A DNA stretch of 64,000 nt from Fibrobacter sp. UWB4 (GTDB taxonomy: Bacteria; Fibrobacterota; Fibrobacteria; Fibrobacterales; Fibrobacteraceae), in NCBI RefSeq assembly GCF_002210345.1, contig NZ_MWQI01000004.1:124001-188000 (forward strand), read 5' to 3'. Positions 51,995-60,517 of the stretch are shown in pieces. A program made the position numbers and the translations under genes. Below the pieces are notes generated by a model. It did not search any database, was not told where the DNA came from, and saw only the letters and a program-made list of their open reading frames with translations. The first letter of the stretch is position 1; every line of letters begins with the position of its first letter.

Positions 51995-54226
51995 ATGAAC
52001 ATGAAATGTTTGGCTGCACTGGGCTTACTTGCGGGCTTTGGTGTAAGTGCGCTTGCTGATAACCCTATTTCTAGCTATCATTATCTGGCGGACCCTTCTT
52101 GCGCCTCTGACGGTGATACCTTCTACATCTTGACCGATGTGGATGACTACAACAACCAGACAAACTGGAACTACGACATTGTCGGCCTTTACGCCTTCAC
52201 GTCCGAAGACATGAAGAACTGGACTGATCACGGCATGATTTTCCGCTCCAGGCGTGAATTCGGGAACTATCCGAACAACACCTGGGCTTCGGGCATTGCC
52301 GTGAAAAACGGCAAGGTTTATATCGTCTACCCTGATGGCGCAAGCGGCGTGGGCATGATTACGGCCCCCGCGATTGACGGCCCGTATACCGACCCCGTCA
52401 AGGAAACGCATGGAGTCAATAGAATTGCGGGTGGCGGTAGCCTTATCAATGGCTGCGACGGCATTGCGCACTGTTTTGATCCGGGCATCTTGATCGATGA
52501 CGATGGTACGGGTTACGTGATTTTCGGTGGTGGCGAAAGCTCTAGCCGCCCGTATGGCAACAACTTCGACATTATCAAGTTTACCGAAAGCAATGGCAAG
52601 ATTACTTTCGACAAGAATTCCTTGAAGAAGGTTTCTTTGCCGAACTCTTTCGAAGCCCCTTACTTGCACAAGAAGGGTAGCACTTATTACTTGAGCTTCA
52701 ACAACCGTAGCCAGATTATTGACTATGGTATGTCGAATAACATCTGGGGGCCTTATACCTTCGTAGGTACGGTTATTCCGGGAATTGGCTCCGTGCCTGA
52801 TGCGCACGGCGAAGGCGGTAACAACCACCAGGGATTTGCTCCGTTCAAGGACAAGTGGTATGCCGTGTATCACGACCGTCGCTTGGTGACTTCCGATAAC
52901 CACCCGGCCGCAACGACTCAGGCGGGCGTGCGTTCCGAAAATCCGAATTACGAGAACCACAGAAGCGTGTCCATCGATGAACTCACCTGGAATGGCGACA
53001 AGATGAACAAGCTGACCTTCACTCGTGAAGGCCCGAAGCAGATCAAGAACTTTGACCCGTACAGGACCTACAAGGCGACGACTAGCTCCAAGCAGATGAA
53101 CATCCGTAGCCGTACCGACTGGACCAAGGGACAGCCGGTGAAGCATGTGCTCTTGCCGCTCACGAGCCGTAGCGAATCCTGGATCCGCGTCTCGGGCGTG
53201 GATTTCGGTAACGGCGCGCAGAATCTCCGTATCAAGGCTGCAAGCGTGGCCGATGGCAATACGATTGAAATCCATAAGGGAAGCGCAAGCGGAACGCTCG
53301 CCGGTACATGCAAGATTGCAAAGACCAGCAACAACATGACCTTTACCGATAACGATTGCGAAATGACGGGCCTTACGGGCGTTGTCGATCAGCTGTTCTT
53401 TGTGTTCAAGGGTTCCAAGGATTCGACCATGGGCATTCTTGAATGGGAATTTCAGGGCACGAAGCGCGAACCTGAACCGCAGACGCCGTTTGGCGGCAAG
53501 GCTTGGGCAATCCCTGGCAAGATCGAAATGGAAAACTTCGATGAACCGGGTTATGGCGCAGGTAACGATTCTTACGCTGATAACGATTCTGATGACCACG
53601 GTGCCGAAAGCAATGGTGGCAAGAGTTACCGCGAAGGCACTGGCGTAGATATCTACAAGAAGGCTACGGGCTATGTTGTGGGTTACAACCAAACGGATGA
53701 ATGGCTGGAATACACTGTGGATGTGGCTGCCGAAGGCGACTACACGATGTTTGCGGCGGTGGCTTCTGCCAATGCGACCTCTGGTTTTAAACTCTCCATC
53801 GATGGTGACGATATCACGGAATCGATTGCCGTTCCGAAGAACGATGGCGAAGAGAATTATGACGACTACAGCAAGGTGAAGGCGAACGTGAAGCTCCCGG
53901 CTGGTAAGCATATTCTCCGCTTTACCGTGACTGGCGACTGGATGGACATTGACTACATCCAGTTTGCAGCGGGCAAGGATGCTAAGGATCCGGATGAAGG
54001 TAGCGAAGTGGCTATCCGTCAGAAGATCCGCATGAATGCGATTGCCGCTGCAACTTACGACGTGTTCGACTTGACGGGCAAGAAGATGGCTAGTTTCACG
54101 GCCCGCAATATGAACGAAGCGAAGAGCCTTCTGCGTGATGGCACCTATGCTAAGAGTGTGCAGGGCGTGTGCCTCATCCGTAACCGTAGCACGGGCATGA
54201 TGGCAAAGGTCCGCACGACGCGCTAG
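51995..54226 (+). CDS. GH43 glycoside hydrolase with CBM6 modules (arabinofuranosidase/xylosidase type)
   Basis: 743 residues from ATG 51995 (AAGGAG upstream). Signal peptide CLAALGLLAGFGVSALA. The GH43 five-blade propeller (about 23-340) has the base Asp33 in YHYLADPS, the modulating Asp in CFDPGILIDDDGTGYVIFGG and the acid Glu220 in FEAPYLHKKGSTYYL. A first CBM6-like beta-sandwich (about 360-500) precedes a clear CBM6 (about 515-690: IPGKIEMENFD, YREGTGVDIYKKATGYVVGY, DEWLEYTVDV, DWMDIDYIQFA). A basic C-terminal module follows (TYDVFDLTGKKMASFTARNM, ending VRTTR). It cleaves arabinose or xylose from xylan. The exact substrate is not determined by sequence. Confidence 0.92.
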   Translation: MNMKCLAALGLLAGFGVSALADNPISSYHYLADPSCASDGDTFYILTDVDDYNNQTNWNYDIVGLYAFTSEDMKNWTDHGMIFRSRREFGNYPNNTWASGIAVKNGKVYIVYPDGASGVGMITAPAIDGPYTDPVKETHGVNRIAGGGSLINGCDGIAHCFDPGILIDDDGTGYVIFGGGESSSRPYGNNFDIIKFTESNGKITFDKNSLKKVSLPNSFEAPYLHKKGSTYYLSFNNRSQIIDYGMSNNIWGPYTFVGTVIPGIGSVPDAHGEGGNNHQGFAPFKDKWYAVYHDRRLVTSDNHPAATTQAGVRSENPNYENHRSVSIDELTWNGDKMNKLTFTREGPKQIKNFDPYRTYKATTSSKQMNIRSRTDWTKGQPVKHVLLPLTSRSESWIRVSGVDFGNGAQNLRIKAASVADGNTIEIHKGSASGTLAGTCKIAKTSNNMTFTDNDCEMTGLTGVVDQLFFVFKGSKDSTMGILEWEFQGTKREPEPQTPFGGKAWAIPGKIEMENFDEPGYGAGNDSYADNDSDDHGAESNGGKSYREGTGVDIYKKATGYVVGYNQTDEWLEYTVDVAAEGDYTMFAAVASANATSGFKLSIDGDDITESIAVPKNDGEENYDDYSKVKANVKLPAGKHILRFTVTGDWMDIDYIQFAAGKDAKDPDEGSEVAIRQKIRMNAIAAATYDVFDLTGKKMASFTARNMNEAKSLLRDGTYAKSVQGVCLIRNRSTGMMAKVRTTR

Positions 54227-54251
54227 ATTTTCCTCACTCACACCTCCATCT

Positions 54252-54282
54252 AAAAGGGCTTCTCGAAAGAGGAGCCTTTTTT
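54252..54282 (+). terminator. Terminator after first GH43 gene
   Basis: AAAAGGGCTTCTC-GAAA-GAGGAGCCTTTTTT, imperfect stem with T run. Confidence 0.75.
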
Positions 54283-54292
54283 ATACAAGAAG

Positions 54293-54320
54293 GAGATTCC
54301 CGCTCGGAGGCGGGAATGAC
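54293..54320. repeat. Dispersed palindromic intergenic repeat
   Basis: GGAGATTCCCGC-TCGGA-GGCGGGAATGAC, reverse-orientation copy. Confidence 0.75.
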
Positions 54321-54353
54321 AAAACAAACGTGTCTTGCCCGACTGTCTATAAT

Positions 54354-54382
54354 GTCATGCCCCACTTGATGGGGCATCTCCT
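54354..54382. repeat. Dispersed palindromic intergenic repeat
   Basis: GTCATGCCCCA-CTTGA-TGGGGCATCTCC copy. It lies 10 bp before the dyad element at 54392. Confidence 0.75.
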
Positions 54383-54391
54383 TTTTCCCTC

Positions 54392-54408
54392 ATTGACGTT
54401 TTGTCCAT
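54392..54408 (+). promoter_or_regulatory. Conserved dyad element upstream of second GH43 gene
   Basis: ATTGAC-GTTTT-GTCCAT, ending 95 bp before ATG 54503. Confidence 0.65.
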
Positions 54409-54502
54409 AAATCTTTTGGCGTGTTCAGGGCTGTTTTGTTTTTTTGGAGGTACTTTTAGATTGGATGGATTGACGGTGTATGGTCGATCCTAAGGAGTGT
54501 TC

Positions 54503-56725
54503 ATGAAACTGCTTAAGAAAGCAACGATGTTTGGATTGATGGCGGGCTTTGGAGTAAGCGCTCTCGCTGACAACCCGATTTCTACTTACCACTACTTGGC
54601 TGACCCGGGTGCAGCCGCTGACGATGATTACTTCTACATCATCACGGACTCTGATGACCCGGCTCCGTACAATTCCGATGGCTACAAGATTTACGCCCTT
54701 TATGCATTCCGCAGTAGGGATATGCAGAACTGGACAGACTACGGCATTATTTACGATGCCCGCAAAGTAAATGGCATTAACGACATTTGGGCTTCTGGCA
54801 TTGCTGTCCACAACGGCACGTTCTATATTGTGTTCCCGGATGGCGGTGGCGGCGGCATTGGCTACATCAAGGCGCCTGCGATTGAAGGTCCTTGGACAAA
54901 CGCTGTGGGCCAGGGCAAGGATAAGCTTGTCGGTGGTCGCGGCATCATCGGTTGCGATGGCGTTTCCTGGTGCTTTGACCCGGGTATCTTTATTGATGAC
55001 GACGGCACGACTTACGTGACGTGGGGCGGTGGTGAAAGCAATAGCCGTCCGAATACGGACAACTTTGATATTGTCAGGCTGAACGATGCGAAGGATGCTC
55101 CGGTGGGCAACGGTTCTCACGTGAAGGTGAATAACTTGCCGACCCGCAAAATGCTTGAAGCTTCTTACATCCACAAGCACAAGGGAACTTACTACTTCTC
55201 TTACAGTACTGGCTGGCAGCAGGGCGCTCCGACGATTGACTACGGTATTTCGAGCAACGTCATGGGGCCGTATACCTGGAAGGGCACGATTCTCGGTGAC
55301 CCGAGCATGAACGGACGTAGCATCAATGGTAACAACAACCACCATGGTATTGCCGAATTCAAGGGCCATTCTTACGTTGTCTATCATGACCGTCGAATTG
55401 CCAAGGGCCACAACGGCTTGGAAATTATCCCGGCTGATGACGGCAAGGCAAAACCGAACGAAGGTTACCACCGCAGCGTTTCTGTAGACGAAATGTTCTA
55501 CAATTCTGATGGAACTATTAAGACCGTTACGGTGACGGATGAAGGCCCGGCACAGATTGAAAACTTTGATCCGTACGATTGGTATCCGGCACTCACGAGT
55601 TCCAAGCAGAAGGGCATCCGTAGCCGTTCGAACTTTGTGCAGGGCAAGGCTGCCGATCATGTGTTGCTCCCGCTTTCTTCCAAGGAAGCTTGGCTCCGTG
55701 TTTCGGGAGTTGACTTTGGCGCTGGTGCAACGGGCTTTACGGTTGAAGCCGCAAGCGCTGCCGATGGCAACAAGATTGAAATCCGCTCGGGTTCTGCAAC
55801 GGGTACGCTCGCTGGTACTTGCACCCTCAAGAATACCGGCAACAAGAGCGTTTTTGCCGAAAACAAGTGCGATGTCGAAGGGCTTTCGGGCGTCGTAAAG
55901 CAGCTGTTCCTTGTGTTCAAGGGTTCTCAGGACTCTACCATGGCCGTCAAGGCTTGGGGCTTCGAAGGCAGCGGCACGACTCCGCCGGAACCGCAGAAGC
56001 CGTTTAGTGGCAAGGCTTGGGAAATTCCGGGCAAGATCGAAATGGAAGACTTCGACATTCCGGGTTCTGGCCGCGGTAGCGAAATCAAGTCTTACAGCGA
56101 AAATGATTCCGAAGACCATGGCATTGAAAATGGTGGCAAGAGCTACCGCGAAGGCACGGGCGTGGACATTTACAAGAAGGCTACGGGCTACGTTGTTGGC
56201 TACAACCAGTCCGGCGAATGGCTCGAATATACCGTGAATGTCAAGGAAGCTGGCGACTACACGATGTTTGCTTCTGTGGCGACGGACAATTCGACGGCAA
56301 GCTTTACGCTCTCCATTGACGACAAGTCCATTGCTGAAGTTCCGGTTGCAGGTGACAGCTGGGATGACTTTGTCAAGGTCAAGGCCAACGTGACGCTCCC
56401 TGCCGGTGAACATGTGCTCCGCTTCACCATTACGGGCGACTGGTTCGATATCGACTACATGACCTTTGCAGCGGGCAAGAATGCCAAGGACCCGGATGAT
56501 GAACCGATTGCTCTCCGTAAGGGACTTCAGCTGGGTGCATCTTCTGTCGCCACATTTGACGTGTTCGATTTGACTGGCAAGAAGATCACGAGCTTCACGG
56601 CTCGCCACATTCACGAAGCGAAGAAACTCTGGCGCGATAATGCCATGTCCAAGAGCGTACAGGGCGTTTGCATCATCCGTAACCGTCACAACGGTGCAGT
56701 CGCACGAGTAAGAACGATCCGATAG
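54503..56725 (+). CDS. GH43 glycoside hydrolase with CBM6 modules, second paralogue
   Basis: 740 residues from ATG 54503; the GTG two codons earlier is too close to the ribosome site. Closely related to both flanking GH43 proteins. Signal peptide MKLLKKATMFGLMAGFGVSA. GH43 propeller with base Asp34 (YLADPG), modulating Asp (WCFDPGIFIDDDGTTYVTWG) and acid Glu in KMLEASYIHKHKGTYYF. It has a CBM6-like sandwich (IRSRSNFVQGKAADHVLLPL), a CBM6 (IPGKIEMEDFDIPG, YREGTGVDIYKKATGYVVGY, GEWLEYTVNV) and the basic tail TFDVFDLTGKKITSFTARHI. Likely secreted to the cell surface for xylan side-chain or xylooligosaccharide cleavage. Confidence 0.92.
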   Translation: MKLLKKATMFGLMAGFGVSALADNPISTYHYLADPGAAADDDYFYIITDSDDPAPYNSDGYKIYALYAFRSRDMQNWTDYGIIYDARKVNGINDIWASGIAVHNGTFYIVFPDGGGGGIGYIKAPAIEGPWTNAVGQGKDKLVGGRGIIGCDGVSWCFDPGIFIDDDGTTYVTWGGGESNSRPNTDNFDIVRLNDAKDAPVGNGSHVKVNNLPTRKMLEASYIHKHKGTYYFSYSTGWQQGAPTIDYGISSNVMGPYTWKGTILGDPSMNGRSINGNNNHHGIAEFKGHSYVVYHDRRIAKGHNGLEIIPADDGKAKPNEGYHRSVSVDEMFYNSDGTIKTVTVTDEGPAQIENFDPYDWYPALTSSKQKGIRSRSNFVQGKAADHVLLPLSSKEAWLRVSGVDFGAGATGFTVEAASAADGNKIEIRSGSATGTLAGTCTLKNTGNKSVFAENKCDVEGLSGVVKQLFLVFKGSQDSTMAVKAWGFEGSGTTPPEPQKPFSGKAWEIPGKIEMEDFDIPGSGRGSEIKSYSENDSEDHGIENGGKSYREGTGVDIYKKATGYVVGYNQSGEWLEYTVNVKEAGDYTMFASVATDNSTASFTLSIDDKSIAEVPVAGDSWDDFVKVKANVTLPAGEHVLRFTITGDWFDIDYMTFAAGKNAKDPDDEPIALRKGLQLGASSVATFDVFDLTGKKITSFTARHIHEAKKLWRDNAMSKSVQGVCIIRNRHNGAVARVRTIR

Positions 56726-56748
56726 GTTTTCTAAAACACTCCTATCTA

Positions 56749-56783
56749 AGAGAAGCTTCCTGAAAGGGAAGCCTTTCTTTTCT
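56749..56783 (+). terminator. Terminator after second GH43 gene
   Basis: Hairpin AAGCTTCC-TGAAA-GGGAAGC followed by CTTTCTTTTCT. Confidence 0.7.
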
Positions 56784-56834
56784 AATTTTATTTATATGTT
56801 GTTTAAAATATGATAAATTAAGGTTGAGTGAAAT

Positions 56835-57545
56835 ATGAAAAAGTTTTTATTCTGTGCATGTATTTTTGCAGTAATTTCTCTAGCCGCATGCGGTGATAGT
56901 ACTAATCCTTCGGATAGCTCGATTCCTGATCCTGTAGTGGATAAAAACAGTCTTACGGATTCTCGTGATGGTCGAACTTATAGGACTGTTGTAATTGGCT
57001 CTCAGACTTGGATGGCTGAAAACTTGAATTTTGAAACTGCGAATAGTTACTGTTACGATGATAAGCCTAGCAATTGCACGAAGTATGGTCGCCTTTATGC
57101 ATGGGGTGCAGCGATGGATAGTGCGGGGTTATGGAGTGCAAATGGCAATGATTGTGGCAACGATAAGGAATGTTCGCCAACGTATCCTTTGCGCGGAGTT
57201 TGCCCAGACGGTTGGCACTTACCTACAAAAGCTGAGTTCGAAACGTTGATATCTTCAATTGGCGACGAATGGGTGGTTGGGGGAAAACTCAGATCAAAAA
57301 CTGGATGGAATCATAGTAACCGATATCAAAATACGGATGATTATTCGTTTACGGCTCTTCCTGGTGGTAGTAGATTGCCTGGTGGGGGTTACAGTAATGA
57401 AGGCGAAAACGCTTTCTTTTGGAGTTCTACAGAGATCTCTGGTGACATGGCGTACTACATGACTTTATACTATAACATCGATTATGTGAAGCCTGGCTAT
57501 CTATTCAAGTCCAGCGGATATTCAGTTCGCTGTATTAAGGACTAG
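56835..57545 (+). CDS. FISUMP-domain lipoprotein between GH43 genes
   Basis: 236 residues. Lipoprotein signal with lipobox LAAC, a short linker (GDSTNPSDSSIPDPVVDKNS), then the FISUMP domain (RTYRTVVIGSQTWMAENLNF, KYGRLYAWGAAMDS, GVCPDGWHLPTKAEFETLIS, FWSSTE, YSVRCIKD). Much shorter linker than the 40883 paralogue. It shares none of the conserved leader of the GH43 genes and lies between two of them. It may bind glycan or the cell surface, but the function is unknown. Confidence 0.9.
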   Translation: MKKFLFCACIFAVISLAACGDSTNPSDSSIPDPVVDKNSLTDSRDGRTYRTVVIGSQTWMAENLNFETANSYCYDDKPSNCTKYGRLYAWGAAMDSAGLWSANGNDCGNDKECSPTYPLRGVCPDGWHLPTKAEFETLISSIGDEWVVGGKLRSKTGWNHSNRYQNTDDYSFTALPGGSRLPGGGYSNEGENAFFWSSTEISGDMAYYMTLYYNIDYVKPGYLFKSSGYSVRCIKD

Positions 57546-57626
57546 TGCTTGCCAACTTTAATTTGGGAGGCTTGGCTCAGTGAACGATCAACTTCGGACA
57601 TCTTACTGTCTACTTCCAACTAATCT

Positions 57627-57643
57627 ATTGACTTTTTGTCCAT
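57627..57643 (+). promoter_or_regulatory. Conserved dyad element upstream of third GH43 gene
   Basis: ATTGAC-TTTTT-GTCCAT, ending 98 bp before ATG 57741. Confidence 0.65.
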
Positions 57644-57644
57644 G

Positions 57645-57672
57645 AGACCTGCGGTTTTCCGTGGGTCTTTTT
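57645..57672 (+). terminator. Attenuator-like hairpin in third GH43 leader
   Basis: AGACCTGCGG-TTTT-CCGTGGGTCT then T5, lying between the dyad element and the gene, 100 bases after the FISUMP stop codon. Confidence 0.65.
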
Positions 57673-57740
57673 GCTTGTTTGTGGATAGTTTTATAAAAAA
57701 CGGGATGGCGGTGTGTTTGGTCGATCCCAAGGAGTGAACA

Positions 57741-59936
57741 ATGAGATTACTGAAACGTTTAACGATGGCAGGCTTGCTCGCCGGTTTTGGTGTGGGCGCG
57801 CTTGCCGATAACCCGATTTCGGCTTATCATTACTTGGCCGACCCGGGTGCTGCTTCTGACGGCACTTATTTTTACGTCATCACGGACTCGGACGACCCGG
57901 CTGTGGCTAACGCCAACGGCTACGATATCAAGGCTCTTTACGGTTTTCGCACCAAGGATATGAAAAACTGGACCGACTTCGGTATCATTTACGATGCCCG
58001 CAAGGTCGATGGCATTGGTGATATTTGGGCCTCCGGTATTGCGGTAAATCCCAACGACCACAGACTTTACATTGTGTTCCCGGATGGCGGTGGTGGCGGT
58101 ATCGGCCTCATTGGCGCTGACAGCATTGCGGGGCCGTGGACAAACCCAGTCTCTGGCAACAAGAAGCTCATCAACAACTGGGGTGGCGGCCTTGCGGACT
58201 GTGATGGCATTGGCTGGTGCTTTGACCCGGCAATCTTCTTCGATGACGATGGTACGGGTTACTTTACGTTTGGCGGTGGCGAAAGCAATAGCCGCCCGGC
58301 AGCGAATAACAACAATAACATTTTCAATATATACAAGTTTAACAAGGATATGAAGGGCTTCGATGTGAGTTCCAAGACCCAGCTGAAAATCGGCGGTCCG
58401 AAGGCGATGGAAGCTTCTTACATCCACAAGTATAAGGGTAATTACTATCTCTCTTACAGTACGGCTGACTTGCGCATTGCTTACGGCATGTCCAAGAACC
58501 CGATGGGTCCTTACGAATACAAGGGTATCTTCATGGGGAACCCAAACATTAATGGCCAGAACATCAACGCCAATAACAACAACCATCATGGCATTGCCGA
58601 ATTCAAGGGCCACTGGTACGTGGCTTACCATGACCGCCGCATTGCAAACGGCTATGATGGTTTGGAAAAGATTCCTGCTGACGACGGTCGCCCGAATCCG
58701 GTGCCGGCATTCCACCGCAGCGTTTCGGTCGATGAATTTACTTACAATTCCGACGGCACGATGAAGGAACTGACCTTCACGAAGGAAGGCCCGAAGCAGA
58801 TTGAAAACTTCGATCCGTATGACTGGTACCCGGCTCTCACGAGTTCCAAGCAGAAGGGCATCCGCAGCCGTTCGAACTGGGCCCCGGGCAAGGTTGCTGA
58901 ACACCTTTTGCTCCCGCTTTCCACGAAGGAATCATGGATCCGCGTTTCGGGTGTGGACTTTGGCACGGCGGCGACGGGCTTGACGGTTCAGGCCGCAAGC
59001 ACGGATGATGGCAACAAGATTGAAATCCGCACGGGTTCTGCAACGGGAACGCTTGCGGGCACTTGCTCGCTCAAGAATACCGGCAGCAAGAATACTTTCG
59101 CCGATAACTCTTGCGAAGTCGAAGGTCTCAAGGGCATTGTCGAACAGCTGTTCTTTGTGTTCAAGGGTTCCAAGGATTCTACGATGGCGATCAAGGCTTG
59201 GGGCTTTGAAGGCAGTGGCACGACTCCTCCCGAACCGCAGAAGCCGTATGGCGAAAAGGCTGTGACGCTCCCGGCTAAGATTGAAGCGGAACACTTTGAC
59301 ATTCCGGGCGTTGGCCGCGGTGGCGATGTCGATTCTTACAGCGACGCCGATTCCGAAAACCAGGGCGATGCAGAATTCCGCACAGACCTGGGCGTGGACA
59401 TTGTGCTTGGCGGTACGGGCAAGGCGGTTGGCTACACGGCTTCTGGCGAATGGCTCGAATACTCCGTTGTGGTCCCGGAAGATGGCGACTATGCTATTGT
59501 GGCCTCGGCTTCTACCGGGATGGAAAATGGCGCGAGCTTCTGCTTCTTGGTTGATGGCAAGGCCGTTGGCGATACTGTCAAGGTCCCGCAGACCGGCGAA
59601 GACTGGAGCGTCTATAAAGAATTTGAAGGTGGCAAGGCGAAGCTCACCAAGGGCGAACACATTATCCGTCTCGTGATCACGGGCAACAACGTGAACGTGG
59701 ACTGGTTCTCGTTTGGCGATGTGGAAAAGGTTGGCATCAAGCCCTCTGTGAAGTTCCAGGCGAATGCTTCTCGCGTCTACCGCGTGTATGGCGTGAGCGG
59801 TAAGCTGCTTGGCATTGTGGACCTCGCCGGAAAGAAGGCTGGCGAAGCTCTTCAGAGTGCAGGATTCACCAAGGGCGTTTACATGCTCAAGAGCGTTGAC
59901 GGTCACAAGACCTTCATGACATCTGTCGCAAGATAA
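57741..59936 (+). CDS. GH43 glycoside hydrolase with CBM6 modules, third paralogue
   Basis: 731 residues. Signal peptide MRLLKRLTMAGLLAGFGVGA. GH43 propeller with base Asp34 (YLADPG), modulating Asp in WCFDPAIFFDDDGTGYFTFG and acid Glu in KAMEASYIHKYKGNYYLSY. A CBM6-like sandwich (YPALTSSKQKGIRSRSNWAP) and a diverged CBM6 (LPAKIEAEHFDIPGVGRGGD, FRTDLGVDIVLGGTGKAVGY, GEWLEYSVVV) follow. The final module (RVYRVYGVSGKLLGIVDLAG, GVYMLKSVDGHKTFMTSVAR) is closer to a standard type IX secretion sorting tail than those of the other two GH43 proteins. GGAG lies 8 bases before ATG. Confidence 0.92.
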   Translation: MRLLKRLTMAGLLAGFGVGALADNPISAYHYLADPGAASDGTYFYVITDSDDPAVANANGYDIKALYGFRTKDMKNWTDFGIIYDARKVDGIGDIWASGIAVNPNDHRLYIVFPDGGGGGIGLIGADSIAGPWTNPVSGNKKLINNWGGGLADCDGIGWCFDPAIFFDDDGTGYFTFGGGESNSRPAANNNNNIFNIYKFNKDMKGFDVSSKTQLKIGGPKAMEASYIHKYKGNYYLSYSTADLRIAYGMSKNPMGPYEYKGIFMGNPNINGQNINANNNNHHGIAEFKGHWYVAYHDRRIANGYDGLEKIPADDGRPNPVPAFHRSVSVDEFTYNSDGTMKELTFTKEGPKQIENFDPYDWYPALTSSKQKGIRSRSNWAPGKVAEHLLLPLSTKESWIRVSGVDFGTAATGLTVQAASTDDGNKIEIRTGSATGTLAGTCSLKNTGSKNTFADNSCEVEGLKGIVEQLFFVFKGSKDSTMAIKAWGFEGSGTTPPEPQKPYGEKAVTLPAKIEAEHFDIPGVGRGGDVDSYSDADSENQGDAEFRTDLGVDIVLGGTGKAVGYTASGEWLEYSVVVPEDGDYAIVASASTGMENGASFCFLVDGKAVGDTVKVPQTGEDWSVYKEFEGGKAKLTKGEHIIRLVITGNNVNVDWFSFGDVEKVGIKPSVKFQANASRVYRVYGVSGKLLGIVDLAGKKAGEALQSAGFTKGVYMLKSVDGHKTFMTSVAR

Positions 59937-59947
59937 TTCCTTATGAG

Positions 59948-59974
59948 GGAGACGCCCGCGAAGGCGGGCATGAC
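59948..59974. repeat. Dispersed palindromic intergenic repeat
   Basis: GGAGACGCCCGC-GAA-GGCGGGCATGAC copy. Confidence 0.7.
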
Positions 59975-60006
59975 AAAAAGAGAAGCACACGTGCTTCTCT
60001 TTTTTC
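59975..60006 (+). terminator. Terminator after third GH43 gene
   Basis: AAAAAGAGAAGCAC-AC-GTGCTTCTCTTTTT, perfect stem with T run. Confidence 0.85.
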
Positions 60007-60016
60007 GTTACATCTC

Positions 60017-60033
60017 GTTACCAAAATGTCAAT
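60017..60033 (+). promoter_or_regulatory. Orphan copy of the dyad element
   Basis: GTTACC-AAAAT-GTCAAT. 98 bases downstream is an ATG (60131) that runs into a stop after three codons. Confidence 0.55.
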
Positions 60034-60203
60034 GATAAAAATTGGGGAAAGTGTGTTTTTGGGTGGAAGTAAACCTAAATTCTTAGGTGGAAAGTTTTGC
60101 AGTTTTGCAAAGGGTATTATGGGATGTTGCATGAGCGCTTAAAACGGTTCGCTTTAGCATTTTCCCAAAATTCCCCAAAAGATCCTCCTAAACCACACAC
60201 CCT

Positions 60204-60278
60204 AATGGCGCTGAATGGTGCCATTTCACCTCGGGATGAATGTCCCGAGGTGTTTGCATTTGCACTATGTGCAAATGC
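60204..60278. repeat. Three consecutive hairpins
   Basis: AATGGC/GCCATT (60204-60225), then the perfect 10-bp stems CACCTCGGGA-TGAATG-TCCCGAGGTG (60227-60252) and GCATTTGCAC-TAT-GTGCAAATGC (60256-60278). No T run follows, so a simple terminator is unlikely. Confidence 0.75.
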
Positions 60279-60403
60279 CAGTTGCTAGGCTCGGATATAG
60301 GCTTGCGAGCAATCCTGCATCACTCGCCTTACGCAACTGTGTGCATCCGCGACGCTCGGCCTACGCATTTGTTGTATTTACGGTTGCGGCTCTCGACCTA
60401 CGC

Positions 60404-60420
60404 ATTACCAAAGTGTCAAT
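60404..60420 (+). promoter_or_regulatory. Conserved dyad element upstream of GH30 gene
   Basis: ATTACC-AAAGT-GTCAAT, ending 98 bp before ATG 60518. Confidence 0.6.
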
Positions 60421-60517
60421 GGAAAATTTTCTGCGTTTCGGGCGGTTTTTGACCCTGGGATATAAATTTAGAATGTACCCTCATGCAAAGGGCATGGGAT
60501 AACTATGGGAGATTTTT

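Larger units (their letters stand above)
59937..60517. other. 581-bp intergenic region with orphan leader and stacked hairpins
   Basis: It contains a dispersed palindrome (59948-59974), a terminator, an orphan copy of the dyad-plus-leader (60017-60131), three adjacent hairpins (60204-60278), two CCTACGCATT units (60360-60369 and 60398-60407) and the dyad element of the GH30 gene. No convincing gene; a 54-codon frame from ATG 60124 runs through the hairpins. Confidence 0.7.

Noticed and set aside
60124-60288. Small protein starting MLHERLKRFALAFS upstream of GH30
   Set aside because: The frame crosses three perfect hairpins and has no conserved features. The signal-like start is better explained as a decayed leader.
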